Of a stretch of 62,080 nucleotides of DNA, positions 45,509-54,295 are shown in pieces. The position numbers and the translations under genes were made by a program. The first letter of the stretch is position 1. Each line of letters begins with the position of its first letter. A model generated the notes under the pieces. That model saw only the letters and a program-made list of their open reading frames with translations. It ran no database searches and was not told the origin of the DNA. This stretch comes from Gallionella sp. (GTDB lineage: Bacteria > Pseudomonadota > Gammaproteobacteria > Burkholderiales > Gallionellaceae), in NCBI GenBank assembly GCA_023229845.1, contig JALNYK010000019.1, positions 1 to 62,080 of the forward strand. The letters are read 5' to 3'.

Positions 45509-46707
45509 GCCGCTTCCTGTTGCGCCGCCGTGCCGACCGGCACGCCGAGCAAACGCTCTCGCAGTTTTCTCCAGGTTTCGTTTTTCGCGCCGCCGCCGTT
45601 CGTGACCACCGCTCGTAACGGCGTAGCGCCCAGTTCTTCCAGCTTCGCATAGCCCTCCGCCTCGATGCGGCTCAGTCCCTGCAACAGCCCGTGCAGGAAG
45701 GAGATGTCGTCGGATGGGCGGGGTTCGATCCGCGGGGCGAGCATGGGATCGTTGAACGGGAAGCGTTCGCCGGGCCTGCTCAACGGGTAATAGTCCAGCG
45801 GGCTGTCCCGCATCGGGTCGATGAGTGCGCTCAGTTCTGCCAGCCGTTGCGCGTCGAAGAACTTCTGCAGTACTCCAGCGCCGGCATTCGATGCGCCGCC
45901 CACCAGCCACAGTTCGCCGTAACGGTGGCTGTACACGCCGTATTCCGGCGCCTCGATGCGTTTGTCCGAAAGCTGTTTGAGCACCAGCGTGGTGCCGAGA
46001 GAAGTCACGCCGATGCCGGGCTCGGTTACGCCGGAGGCGATAAAGGCGGCGGTGCTGTCGGTGGTGCCGGCATGGATGCGGCAGTGCGGAGATATGCCGA
46101 AGCGCGCCGCGAGGTCGGGGCGGACAGTCCCGAGGTCGGTTCCGGGGGCGACCACATCGGGCAGCAGATGCGAGTGCGGCAGCGCGAGCACCCAGTCCGG
46201 CCAGCGTAGCGTCTCGACGTCGTAACCGGTCTTCAGCGCGTTGTGGTAATCGGCGATGCCCGGCCTGCCGCTCAGCAGCGCGGTCAGCCAATCGGCCTGA
46301 TGCAGGAAATAAGCGGCCTGTTCGACGTGTTGCGTCAGCCACAGGAATTTGGCCAGCCCGGAAGTGGCGCCGAGATGGCCGGACGGAGCGATGGATTTCA
46401 GTTGCCCGGTCTGGGCATGCGCGCGCGCATCGTCGTACATCAGCGCGCCGGACAGCGGCGCGAGTCCGTCGTCGCACAGCAGCACCGTGCCGGAGGTGCC
46501 GTCTATCGCGATGCCCCGCAGGTTCGCCGCGACATCCTGCGGCAGTCCGCCCAGCAGTGCGAGCAGCACGCTGCGCCAATCCTGCGGGGTCTGGTTGCCG
46601 GGGGCCGGGTAGCCGACGCGCTGCCCGTGGACGATGGCGTCGCTGTCGTCGATCGCGCAGGCGCGCGCCCCCGAGGTGCCGAAATCCAGACCGAGACGCA
46701 AGCTCAT
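45445..46707 (-). CDS. FGGY-family carbohydrate kinase (ribulokinase/xylulokinase-like)
   Basis: A 420-residue sugar kinase. The ATPase-fold signatures are RLGLDFGTSGARACAID at the N-terminus, GTSGTVLLCDDG, IHAGTTDSTAAFIASG, GVTSLGTTLVLK and TNGGGAKNETWRKL. It is shorter than typical xylulokinases (about 480-500), closer to the D-ribulose kinase group that also starts GLDFGTSGAR. The substrate is inferred only. ATG 46707 is preferred; the frame upstream overlaps the next gene. Its 3' end overlaps the convergent GGDEF-EAL gene. Confidence 0.85.
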   Translation of the reverse strand: MSLRLGLDFGTSGARACAIDDSDAIVHGQRVGYPAPGNQTPQDWRSVLLALLGGLPQDVAANLRGIAIDGTSGTVLLCDDGLAPLSGALMYDDARAHAQTGQLKSIAPSGHLGATSGLAKFLWLTQHVEQAAYFLHQADWLTALLSGRPGIADYHNALKTGYDVETLRWPDWVLALPHSHLLPDVVAPGTDLGTVRPDLAARFGISPHCRIHAGTTDSTAAFIASGVTEPGIGVTSLGTTLVLKQLSDKRIEAPEYGVYSHRYGELWLVGGASNAGAGVLQKFFDAQRLAELSALIDPMRDSPLDYYPLSRPGERFPFNDPMLAPRIEPRPSDDISFLHGLLQGLSRIEAEGYAKLEELGATPLRAVVTNGGGAKNETWRKLRERLLGVPVGTAAQQEAAYGCARLCADNFRISHNAAAN

Positions 46708-46717
46708 GGCGAGACGA

Positions 46718-47449
46718 TCAGTGCAGCGTTCGCGCCGCGCCGCAACACTCGCTGAAATCCTTACCGGAGCCGCAAGGGCAGCTCTCGTCGCGCCCCATAT
46801 CGGCATCGGGCATATCCGGCCTTTCGTTCGACTTCATGTCCGTCCGCGCTAGACGTTGTTGCGCGGAGGTTTCTCGCTGTTCGCGGAAATGTTCGTAAAT
46901 CAGCGACACGGCATCCGCGATGGCTTCATAAGCTTCCTGCGTGGCCAGCCTGTTGTTGCCGCTTCGCTCCAGCATGTCCCAGCCCCGTTCCGTGCCCAGC
47001 AATACCATCGGGGTGAGAAGTTCGGGGCGTTCCTTGAATACCGGTTCCCACGGCTCGTTGAAAATGGAGGTGGCCAGTATGAAGCCGCAACTCCATCCTT
47101 CGGCATCGAAAAATTCGCTGCCGTCCTCTTGCGGCAGGACATAGAACAGCGGCTCGAAGCGGTCGTCGGTTATGGCCTGCAACACGCTGTTGTAGTGGCG
47201 CATGATCAAGTCCAGGATGCGGTTGGCTTCCGCCAGCGATGAGAATTCCGGTTTGTCTTCGCCTTGCTCGGAATCCCATATCCAGCGCAAATACTCGCTG
47301 GGCATGATGAGATCGGGGTGTAACACCAGCGCGGCGAAGAAGCCGTCGAGCATGGAAATGTCCATCGTATTTTCCGGCATGTCCTGCGACATCAGGAGGT
47401 CGTCCAGTTCGTCGAGTTCATCGTCGTTCAGTGGCTGTGTGGAATACAT
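46718..47449 (-). CDS. UPF0149 (YecA-like) protein with SEC-C zinc motif
   Basis: A 243-residue protein. The UPF0149 helical domain covers about residues 1-190 (LDGFFAALVLHPDLIMPSEYL, EGWSCGFILATSI). The C-terminus has a SEC-C motif, CPCGSGKDFSECCG, a zinc-binding element that in SecA contacts SecB and ribosomes. The function of such fusions is unsettled. It lies 10 bases upstream of the FGGY kinase gene. Confidence 0.9.
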   Translation of the reverse strand: MYSTQPLNDDELDELDDLLMSQDMPENTMDISMLDGFFAALVLHPDLIMPSEYLRWIWDSEQGEDKPEFSSLAEANRILDLIMRHYNSVLQAITDDRFEPLFYVLPQEDGSEFFDAEGWSCGFILATSIFNEPWEPVFKERPELLTPMVLLGTERGWDMLERSGNNRLATQEAYEAIADAVSLIYEHFREQRETSAQQRLARTDMKSNERPDMPDADMGRDESCPCGSGKDFSECCGAARTLH

Positions 47450-47609
47450 GCTTGATCCTTTCTGCTATTGGCTGGATGCCGATCGGGCAGGGCGATGAGA
47501 CAAGTCGGCAGAGTATTGGCTTCCCGCCGGATTGGCAACAGCATGCGCCCATTTGTTTCGCCGCAAGATCGGAGTATGCTGATAACGCACCTGAACCTTG
47601 GAGGCAACC

Positions 47610-47807
47610 ATGAACGTCAATATGAATACCAGTGCAGCACTCGTGCAGAATGCCGGCGACGCGGTCGGAATGGCTGTGCTCAAGAAGGCCATCGATATCG
47701 AAGCGCAGAGCGCGATGGCGCTGATCGCCGCCATCCCTCAGCCTCCGCAACAAAGTGCCGCCAATCTGCCGCCCAACCTGGGACAGAATATCAACACCAC
47801 CGCCTGA
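47610..47807 (+). CDS. YjfB-like putative motility protein
   Basis: A 65-residue protein of the YjfB family. The start MNVNMNTSAALVQNAGDAVGMAVLKKAIDIEAQSAMALIAAIP matches the family pattern: an amphipathic helix followed by a Gln/Pro-rich tail. A motility role is suggested for Bacillus YjfB but not proven. GGAGG precedes the ATG at 47610. The gene is alone on its strand and ends at a bidirectional terminator. Confidence 0.75.
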   Translation: MNVNMNTSAALVQNAGDAVGMAVLKKAIDIEAQSAMALIAAIPQPPQQSAANLPPNLGQNINTTA

Positions 47808-47838
47808 AACGCGCCAAGCGAATCGATAGTGTAAAGCA

Positions 47839-47870
47839 AAGGGCAACCCCGTCAGGGTTGCCCTTGGTCT
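47839..47870. terminator. Bidirectional Rho-independent terminator between yjfB-like gene and minE
   Basis: AAGGGCAACCC pairs perfectly with GGGTTGCCCTT across a 5-base loop (47839-47849 with 47855-47865). It lies in the convergent gap and is followed by short T-rich stretches on both strands. Confidence 0.75.
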
Positions 47871-47878
47871 TTGGGGCC

Positions 47879-48157
47879 TTAGTTGCGCGCGTTTTCCGGC
47901 AGGGTGATGTTCAGTTCCAGCACTTCGTATTCGCCGTGCTTTTCGAGCTGGACCTTGAAGCTGTCGCGGTCGATGTGGATGTACTTCGCGATCACTTCCA
48001 GCAGTTCTTCCTGCAGGGCAGGCATGTAGTCCGGGGTGGCGGCGCCTCGTCCCGCGCGCTCGTGGGCGAGGATGATTTGCAGGCGTTCTTTGGCGACAGA
48101 GGCGGTCTTCTTTTCGTCGCCGCGCAGGTATTCGAGCAGGCCAGAGATCATGGACAT
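47879..48157 (-). CDS. minE: Cell division topological specificity factor MinE
   Basis: A 92-residue protein that binds MinD, stimulates its ATPase and drives pole-to-pole oscillation, restricting division to mid-cell. The MinD-binding part has KKTASVAKERLQIILAHERAG (about residues 16-36) and the dimerisation part LQEELLEVIAKYIHID...VQLEKHGEYEVLELNITLPE. It starts one base after the minD stop. Confidence 0.97.
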   Translation of the reverse strand: MSMISGLLEYLRGDEKKTASVAKERLQIILAHERAGRGAATPDYMPALQEELLEVIAKYIHIDRDSFKVQLEKHGEYEVLELNITLPENARN

Positions 48158-48158
48158 G

Positions 48159-48971
48159 TTAGCGGCCTCCCAGCAGACGTTTGAAGAATCCCGCCTTTTC
48201 GGCGGTGAGGAAACGCATCGGCACTTCGTCGCCCATGAAGCGCGCGACCACGTCCTGATAGGCCTCGGCCACGTCGCTCTTGTCCAGATGGATCGCGGGG
48301 GTGCCCGAGTTGGATGCCTGCAGAACGGATTCCGATTCCGGGATCACGCCGAGCAAGGGAATGCGCAGGATTTCCTGGATGTCCGTCACGGACAGCATTT
48401 CGCCCGCGTCCACGCGCTTGGGGTCGTAGCGGGTCACCAGCAGATGCTCCTTGATCGGCTCCATGCCCTCGACCGCGCGCTTGGATTTTGCCGCGAGGAT
48501 GCCGAGGATGCGGTCGGAGTCGCGCACCGACGACACTTCCGGATTGGTCACCACCAGCGCCTCGTCGGCGAAATACATCGCCGTGAACGCGCCGGACTCG
48601 ATGCCCGCCGGGGAATCGCACACGATGCAGTCGAAGCTTTCCTTCAGCTCGTTCAGGATCTTCTCGACGCCTTCGAGGTTCAGCGCATCCTTGTCGCGCG
48701 TCTGCGAGGCGGGAAGGATGTACAGGTTGTCGCAGTTCTTGTCTTTGATCAGCGCCTGCTTCAGCGACACTTCGCCGTTGATGACGTTGATGATGTCGTA
48801 CACCACGCGGCGTTCGCAGCCCATGATGAGGTCCAGATTGCGCAGGCCCACGTCGAAGTCGATGACGACCGTCTTGTTGCCGCGTAGGGCGAGGCCGCTG
48901 GAGAAGCTGGCGCTGGTGGTGGTCTTGCCCACACCGCCTTTGCCGGAGGTAACTACGATAACTTTAGCCAC
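48159..48971 (-). CDS. minD: Septum site-determining protein MinD
   Basis: A 270-residue membrane-cycling ATPase. It has the deviant Walker A KGGVGKTTTSA, DFDVGLRNLDL, and the C-terminal amphipathic membrane-targeting helix EKAGFFKRLLGGR. GTG at 48971 gives the normal start MAKVIVVTSGKGGVGK and has AAGGATAG upstream; an earlier in-frame TTG overlaps that site. Order minC-minD-minE as in E. coli. Confidence 0.97.
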   Translation of the reverse strand: MAKVIVVTSGKGGVGKTTTSASFSSGLALRGNKTVVIDFDVGLRNLDLIMGCERRVVYDIINVINGEVSLKQALIKDKNCDNLYILPASQTRDKDALNLEGVEKILNELKESFDCIVCDSPAGIESGAFTAMYFADEALVVTNPEVSSVRDSDRILGILAAKSKRAVEGMEPIKEHLLVTRYDPKRVDAGEMLSVTDIQEILRIPLLGVIPESESVLQASNSGTPAIHLDKSDVAEAYQDVVARFMGDEVPMRFLTAEKAGFFKRLLGGR

Positions 48972-49053
48972 GTTTCTATCCTTCAAAAAAGATGCGCGAT
49001 TTTACGTCGGCAAAAAGCTTGAGGAAGAGTCGAATAGGGCGGGTTTACCGGCT

Positions 49054-49857
49054 TTATTCCGGCAACGGCTCGAAAATCAGGCGCGTGCCGTCGAGACGTA
49101 TCTGGGCCGGCTTGCCGCGCACGTTTTCCGGCACCCCGTTTTCGAACACCTGGAAACAACCTGCGATGGAGATCAGTTCCGCCTCCAGCCTGTGTACGAA
49201 GATGCGCGCGTTCTCGTTGCCGTGCGCGCCGGCAATCGCCCGCCCGCGCAACGGGGCGTAGATATGGATGTCCCCGTCGGCGATCAACTCCGCACCGGCA
49301 TTGACGATGGCGAGCACGACCAGATTCCCGCCTTTGGCGTAGATGCGCTGACCGGTGCGCACAGGCTTGTCGATAATCATCGTCGTCGGCTGGGGCGTTT
49401 CTGTTTTAGCGGCAGCGGAGTTTTTGTCGGATTCATCCTCGTTCGTCGCCACATCCAATCCCGGAAGCTCGGGTTGTTGCGTAGGCGGCGGGAGAGGGGC
49501 CTCGGGGGGCGTTTCTGGTTGCGGTTGTGCGCGGCGCGACGGCGCGTCCGGGAAAAGCCCCAGCCCGGCCTGCACGGCAGCTTCGCGTTGTTCCGCCGAG
49601 CCGCCCAGCACGCCCGCGGCCCACATGCCGTGGCCGCGCATGAACGACACCAGGTCGGCCAAGTCCGGCGTGACGCCGGAGTCGGCGATGGCGGCGAGCG
49701 CCAGCACGACCGGCGTGTTGGTGAAGAAATCGGGCGTCTGGGTAAGGCGCGTTTCCAGCTCGTTCTTGAATTTGTCCATGTCGGTGGTGTTGACGTGGAG
49801 CACGAACAAAGGGAAGTTGCCGTTTTTTATTTTGAATGCAGGTTCTTCGCGGATCAT
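49054..49857 (-). CDS. minC: Septum site-determining protein MinC
   Basis: A 267-residue inhibitor of FtsZ polymerisation recruited to the membrane by MinD. The N-terminal FtsZ-binding domain covers about residues 1-110. A long Pro/Gln/Glu-rich linker (about 112-165) follows, then the C-terminal beta-helix MinD-binding domain (VRTGQRIYAKGGNLVVLAIVNAGAELIADGDIHIYAPLRGRA). It is the first gene of minCDE, with 82 bases before minD. Confidence 0.96.
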   Translation of the reverse strand: MIREEPAFKIKNGNFPLFVLHVNTTDMDKFKNELETRLTQTPDFFTNTPVVLALAAIADSGVTPDLADLVSFMRGHGMWAAGVLGGSAEQREAAVQAGLGLFPDAPSRRAQPQPETPPEAPLPPPTQQPELPGLDVATNEDESDKNSAAAKTETPQPTTMIIDKPVRTGQRIYAKGGNLVVLAIVNAGAELIADGDIHIYAPLRGRAIAGAHGNENARIFVHRLEAELISIAGCFQVFENGVPENVRGKPAQIRLDGTRLIFEPLPE

Positions 49858-50028
49858 TTTTTATGGGGACGGAATATTGCGAGCGGACTCATTATGCCGC
49901 ATGGGGCTGAAGAAGAAACGAGAGTCTAACGATGCGCCACCCGGTTTTCAATCGGCTCGCGCGAGTAGTGCGGCAAGCGACCCGTCGAGGGCGTCGCGAA
50001 TCTTGTGCTTGGCCGGAATAGGCGGTCC

Positions 50029-50364
50029 TTATTCTTGTTCTTGCGCCACCTCGAAGAATTCGAGTTGCGGCTCTTGGGGCGTGCCGCCGACCGCGGCGGG
50101 CTGGTAGGCGTGTATCTTGAACGTCGTGCCGCTGGGCAATTCCAGCCGCACATCGAAGCGCTGGGTGATCTGCACCGCGCCGATAATGCCGGTCCTGACG
50201 AAGCGGTCGTCCTTGTGCGGCAACTGCCACAGGAAATCATGCAGCAGCATCGGGCTGATGAAACCGGCCTGCAGCGTCAGCTTCATCTTGGCGAAGTCCG
50301 CATTCCATTCGATTTCGCAATTGTGCGCATCGGTCGCGGGGTGTTTCATGACGACGTTGGGCAT
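50029..50364 (-). CDS. Hypothetical protein
   Basis: A 111-residue soluble protein, not recognised. It has several strand-like segments (KMKLTLQAGF, IIGAVQITQRFDVRLELPSGTTFKIHAY) and no Cys-rich or catalytic motif, signal peptide or membrane helix. AGAGGAA lies before the ATG at 50364. It is on the same strand as minC, 171 bases upstream of it. Confidence 0.6.
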   Translation of the reverse strand: MPNVVMKHPATDAHNCEIEWNADFAKMKLTLQAGFISPMLLHDFLWQLPHKDDRFVRTGIIGAVQITQRFDVRLELPSGTTFKIHAYQPAAVGGTPQEPQLEFFEVAQEQE

Positions 50365-50450
50365 GTCTGGATTCCTCTTGGTAAATCGTAGCCGGATAAT
50401 CTGAACATTCGGTGCGTTAGGCTTTAGGGTATTACGTTCGTGTCGATGGA

Positions 50451-51089
50451 TTAGGGATTTTTATTCAGCAATACCATCAACTTTATGACGATTGCAGAAA
50501 ATTTTAATACTCCGCCATCGCCAATGGTAGAGCTACCAGACTCTAATAGCCCCAAGGAGACGAGACCGGTAACGACTAATCTATCTGGGGAGCCTGGATG
50601 AACAACCAAGACTTTGGATTCGTGATTGGAATTATCAGGCAATATTAGGATCCGCTCGTACTCAAAGTTTCGAAAGAGGAAGTCAACCTCATCGGCCGAA
50701 ATATCTCGAATGATGCGCGAAAGAACAGCTGCCTCTTGGAATTGAATACTTTCGATACTTAGGCTGTTCTGAACTGCACGTCTAAGATAATCAATCTTGG
50801 CGGAGTTGGTGGTTTGAAACAGAGCAAGTATGGCCTCGTTGATAAGCTTGTACTGTTCGTCTGTGAGATTGCGCAATGCAATATCGTGTCGGTTTAGGAT
50901 TACATCAATATCAGCAAGTGCGGCCTCGATACGTTTTCGTTGTCGCTCGCTTGCGAGGGAATTGCCAAGTACAGGCAGGATGGCAGTTAGCGGATTGCCT
51001 GAGAGTGCACCAATCATGGTTAGTGCAGCCTCAGTTACAGGGCTACCAGCAATAATCTCTGTATTAGAGGGCGGTTTTAGCGATGGCAT
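50451..51089 (-). CDS. Hypothetical protein, low-GC, probably acquired
   Basis: A 212-residue protein, not recognised with confidence. The N-terminal half is helical (EAALTMIGALSGNPLTAILP could be a membrane-interacting hairpin; SERQRKRIEAALADIDVILN a coiled segment). The C-terminal half resembles a winged-helix-like regulatory end (RLVVTGLVSLGLLESGSSTIGDGGVLKFSAIVIKLMVLL). This layout recalls Abi-alpha/DUF4393 proteins, but that is weak. Codon use is markedly more AT-rich than in minCDE and copA on either side. Confidence 0.6.
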   Translation of the reverse strand: MPSLKPPSNTEIIAGSPVTEAALTMIGALSGNPLTAILPVLGNSLASERQRKRIEAALADIDVILNRHDIALRNLTDEQYKLINEAILALFQTTNSAKIDYLRRAVQNSLSIESIQFQEAAVLSRIIRDISADEVDFLFRNFEYERILILPDNSNHESKVLVVHPGSPDRLVVTGLVSLGLLESGSSTIGDGGVLKFSAIVIKLMVLLNKNP

Positions 51090-51178
51090 TTTCTCGAAAT
51101 TCCTAACGTAAGAGTCGCATAAAATTCATTGCGCATACATTCGCTTGGAATAATAAGCCGATTAGTCTGAATAATCAC

Positions 51179-53437
51179 TTACAGCGGGCTGCGCCAGCGC
51201 TTCAGCAGCAGCGCGTTGCTGACGACCGACACCGAGCTCAGCGCCATCGCCGCGCCCGCGATCATCGGGTTCAGCATGCCGGCGGCGGCGAGGGGGATGC
51301 CGAGGACGTTGTAGCCGAAGGCGAAGAACAGGTTCTGACGTATCTTGCGCAGCGTCGCGCGCGACAGCGAGATCGCGTCGACGACGCTGGCGAGGTCGTT
51401 GCGCATCAGCGTGATGTCGGCGGCTTCGAGGGCGATGTCGCTGCCGCTCTTCATGGCAAAGCCGACGTCGGCGGCGGCCAGCGCGGGGGCGTCGTTGATG
51501 CCGTCGCCGGCCATGCCGACTAACCTGCCTTCCTGTTTGTAGCTCTCCACCAGTGCGGCCTTGTCCTGCGGCAGCACTTCGGCGCGGAATTCCGTTATGC
51601 CGACCTGTGCGGCGATGGCGGCGGCGGTCGCCTGGTTGTCGCCGCTGAGCATCACGACGCGCACGCCCATCTCATGCAGTCTTGCGACCGCGTCTCGACT
51701 GCTGGGGCGCAGGCGGTCGGCGAAGGCGATCAGGCCTAGCAATGCGCCGCCGCGTGCCACCGCGATCACGGATTTTCCTTGGGTTTGCAGTGCGAGCAAT
51801 TGCGCGTCGTCGAGCGCGACGCCTTGCTGTTTCGCGAAGGCGGGCGAACCGAGCACGCAGGTCTGGCCGCCAAGTTCGGCGCTCAGTCCCAGTCCTGCTT
51901 GTTCGCGCAGGTTCGTCGCTTCGGGCAGCGCGATCTGTCCGGCGTGGTCGAGCAGGGCGCGCGATAGCGGGTGGCTGGAGTGTTGTGCGAGTGCGGCGGC
52001 GGTGCGCAGCAGTTCGAGGGATCGAAAGTTGCTCTTCACGTTCGCCTCCTCTCCCGCTTGTGGGAGAGGATTGAGGAGAGGGAGAACTTGCATCGTTGAA
52101 GACGAAGCAAGTTCCGCCGCGATGCCCTCGGCGGGCAGCAGGTCGGTCACCGCGGGTTTGCCTTCGGTCAGCGTGCCGGTCTTGTCGACGACCAGAACCG
52201 CGAGCTGGTGGGCGCGTTCGAGCGCGGCGGCGTCCCTTACCAGTATGCCGGCGTGCGCGGCGCGGCCGGTGGCGACGACTACCGCGGTGGGTGTGGCGAG
52301 GCCGAGCGCGCAGGGGCAGGCGATCACCAACACCGCGACGGCGTTGATCAGTGCGGCGGAGAATCCGGCGTCGGCCAGATACCAGCCGGCGAAGGTCAGC
52401 GATGCGATCGCCAGCACCGTCGGCACGAACACCGCGGAGATGCGGTCGGCGAGTTTCTGGATCGCGGCCTTGGAGCCTTGCGCCTGTTCGACCAGGTGGA
52501 TGATCGCGGCGAGCTGGGTGCGCGAGCCGACCGCCAGCGCGCGGCAGCGCAGCAGGCCCTGCTGGTTCAGCGTCGCGGCGTAGACCTTCGCGTCAGGCTG
52601 CTTGACCTGCGGCAGGCTCTCGCCGGTCAGCATCGCCTCGTCCACGCTGGACGAGCCTTCGAGCACCACGCCGTCAACCGGTACGCTCTCGCCGGGACGC
52701 ACGACGAAGATGTCCTCGGGACGTAGCGAGCCGGCGGAGACATCGAGCAACTGGCCGTTGTGCTCGACATGGGCAATCTTGGGTTGCAGGTTGATCAGCG
52801 CCTCCAGCGCGGCGGAAGCCTTGCCCTTGGCGCGCGCCTCCAGCAGCTTGCCGAGCAGTACCAGCGTGATCAGCACGGCGCTCGCCTCGAAATACACCGG
52901 CTGATCCAGATCCAGCAGCCACACCGCGACGCTGAGGAAATACGCCGCGCTGGTGCCGAGCGCAACCAGCACGTCCATGTTGCTGCCGCCGCTGCGCAAC
53001 GCGCTCCACGCGCCGGTATAGAAGCGCGCGCCGGCCCAGAACTGCACCGGCGTCGCGAGCAGCCATTGCATCCATACCGGCATCATCAGGTGGATGCCGA
53101 ACAGCATCAGCGCCATCTCGATCAGCAGCGGGGCGGTCAGCAGCGCGGAGATCAGGAACAGATTGCGCTCGCCGCGCAGCATCGCCGCGCGCGCCTGCTT
53201 CTCGGCGGCGAAGTCGCGCGCCGCATGGGCGTCAAATCCCGCTTTGCGCACCGTCGCGATGATGGCGTCGACGCTGGTGACCGCGGGGTCGAAGGTGACG
53301 CTGGCTTTTTCGGTCGCGATGTTCACCACCGCCTCGGCGCCCGGCATCTCGTTCAGGTTTTTTTCCAGACGCCCGGAGCAGGATGCGCAACGCATCCCGG
53401 TGATCTGCAATTCGGCGTGTTCGTTCTGTTCGCTCAT
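51179..53437 (-). CDS. copA: Copper-translocating P-type ATPase CopA, with repeat-encoded insert
   Basis: A 752-residue P1B-type ATPase exporting Cu(I) from the cytoplasm. One N-terminal heavy-metal domain has MRCASC (about residues 15-20). The membrane CPC motif is in VIACPCALGLATPTA (about 374), phosphorylation site DKTGT at about 418, SSHPLSRAL with the HP motif, and GDGINDAPAL near the end. Between TDLLPAEGIAAEL and the LLRTAAALAQHSSHPL helix lie about 30 extra residues with LNPLPQAGEEANVKS, from a repeat copy read in frame. ATG 53437 is the natural start. Confidence 0.95.
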   Translation of the reverse strand: MSEQNEHAELQITGMRCASCSGRLEKNLNEMPGAEAVVNIATEKASVTFDPAVTSVDAIIATVRKAGFDAHAARDFAAEKQARAAMLRGERNLFLISALLTAPLLIEMALMLFGIHLMMPVWMQWLLATPVQFWAGARFYTGAWSALRSGGSNMDVLVALGTSAAYFLSVAVWLLDLDQPVYFEASAVLITLVLLGKLLEARAKGKASAALEALINLQPKIAHVEHNGQLLDVSAGSLRPEDIFVVRPGESVPVDGVVLEGSSSVDEAMLTGESLPQVKQPDAKVYAATLNQQGLLRCRALAVGSRTQLAAIIHLVEQAQGSKAAIQKLADRISAVFVPTVLAIASLTFAGWYLADAGFSAALINAVAVLVIACPCALGLATPTAVVVATGRAAHAGILVRDAAALERAHQLAVLVVDKTGTLTEGKPAVTDLLPAEGIAAELASSSTMQVLPLLNPLPQAGEEANVKSNFRSLELLRTAAALAQHSSHPLSRALLDHAGQIALPEATNLREQAGLGLSAELGGQTCVLGSPAFAKQQGVALDDAQLLALQTQGKSVIAVARGGALLGLIAFADRLRPSSRDAVARLHEMGVRVVMLSGDNQATAAAIAAQVGITEFRAEVLPQDKAALVESYKQEGRLVGMAGDGINDAPALAAADVGFAMKSGSDIALEAADITLMRNDLASVVDAISLSRATLRKIRQNLFFAFGYNVLGIPLAAAGMLNPMIAGAAMALSSVSVVSNALLLKRWRSPL
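52040..52086. repeat. Dispersed palindromic repeat, copy D, inside copA
   Basis: The core of the repeat (TTCGCCTCCTCTCCCGCTTG, then TGGGAGAGGATTGAGGAGAG and GGAGAAC) matches copy B almost base for base. On the minus strand it is translated within the nucleotide-binding domain of CopA, in the same frame as copy B in AmrB. Confidence 0.85.
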
Positions 53438-53581
53438 AAAGGTCTCTTGCCGTTCAAAAGGATAATGGGCATGTCGGTACCAAAAATTGGGCTTGATTAT
53501 AGCCACTTAGTTCAGGCATCCGTCGTGGCGGTCGTTCGTTTTCCCCGGTATCTCGCTTGCGGTGCAATTGTTTAGCCACCG

Positions 53582-53625
53582 AAAAGACAACGCCCGATGG
53601 ATCATCGTATCCATCGGGCGTTGTC
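53582..53625 (-). terminator. Rho-independent terminator after the DUF3365 gene
   Basis: A perfect 17-pair stem (53586-53602 with 53609-53625) and a 6-base loop. Read on the minus strand it is followed by TTTTC. It lies 34 bases after the stop of the haem-protein gene. Confidence 0.85.
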
Positions 53626-53658
53626 GTTACTGCGTAGCCCCGCATCGGGGCCGTGGCA

Positions 53659-54231
53659 TTACAGCGGACGCTTGATGCTTACCGCGCCGCGAATCTGCCC
53701 AGCCTCATAGCCGGTCGCCTGATCGTGCGGGTAGTCTTCAGCGAGGCGTGCCTTCACGTTTTCGTTGATGTCGGTCGGCTTGCCGTGGCAGGCTACGCAG
53801 CCTTGCTGCAACGCGATGGCCTTCATGTAACGGAAGTATTTGCCGTTCGGCTCCTTGACGATTTCGGCGACTTCCATCGCGTCGGTCTTCTCGCCCTTGG
53901 CGGCGCGTTTTTCGAATTCCATCAACTTCTTCTGCTCCCATGCGTCGGCTGTGCCGAGCAACGGGTTGCGCACCTTCAGCGAGACGCGGGTCAGGCGCAG
54001 GCCGTTCAGGCGCGAGACTTCGCCGGCCATGGCCGGGGCGATGTCCTTGCAGACTTTGATCGCGGATTCCGGCCCGCCTTCCATGACGGCCTTTTTGTTT
54101 TCGGCGATCAGTTTTTGCACGAATGGGCCGACGATGGCGCGGCTTTCATCCTGGTATTTGGCGAGATCGTCAGCCAAGGCCACGGTGGAAGACAGGGCCA
54201 GCAATACGGAAAGGGCGTAGTGTTTTTTCAT
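53659..54231 (-). CDS. DUF3365 (Tll0287-like) periplasmic haem protein
   Basis: A 190-residue exported protein with a signal peptide (MKKHYALSVLLALSSTVALA) and one c-type haem site, QGCVACHGKP (about residues 144-153). The rest matches the DUF3365/Tll0287 pattern (ESRAIVGPFVQKLIAENKKAVM, LRLTRVSLKVRNPLLGTADAWE, YEAGQIRGAVSIKRPL), a sensor-like PAS-related fold. The function is unknown; electron transfer or redox sensing is plausible. A terminator separates it from the DUF2892 gene upstream. Confidence 0.88.
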   Translation of the reverse strand: MKKHYALSVLLALSSTVALADDLAKYQDESRAIVGPFVQKLIAENKKAVMEGGPESAIKVCKDIAPAMAGEVSRLNGLRLTRVSLKVRNPLLGTADAWEQKKLMEFEKRAAKGEKTDAMEVAEIVKEPNGKYFRYMKAIALQQGCVACHGKPTDINENVKARLAEDYPHDQATGYEAGQIRGAVSIKRPL

Positions 54232-54249
54232 GTTGAATCTCCTGTAGGT

Positions 54250-54278
54250 AAAAAAACGCCCGATGCGAGCACCGGGCG
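54250..54278 (-). terminator. Rho-independent terminator after the DUF2892 gene
   Basis: On the minus strand CGCCCGG pairs with the TCGGGCG side around a short loop and runs into seven T residues. It sits between the DUF2892 stop and the next haem-protein gene. Confidence 0.75.
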
Positions 54279-54295
54279 CAATGGGGAAGAGCGGA

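Noticed and set aside
53496..53501. TATAAT upstream of copA as a CueR-controlled promoter
   Set aside because: No -35 box at 17-20 bases and no CueR-type dyad could be found, so no regulatory site is called.
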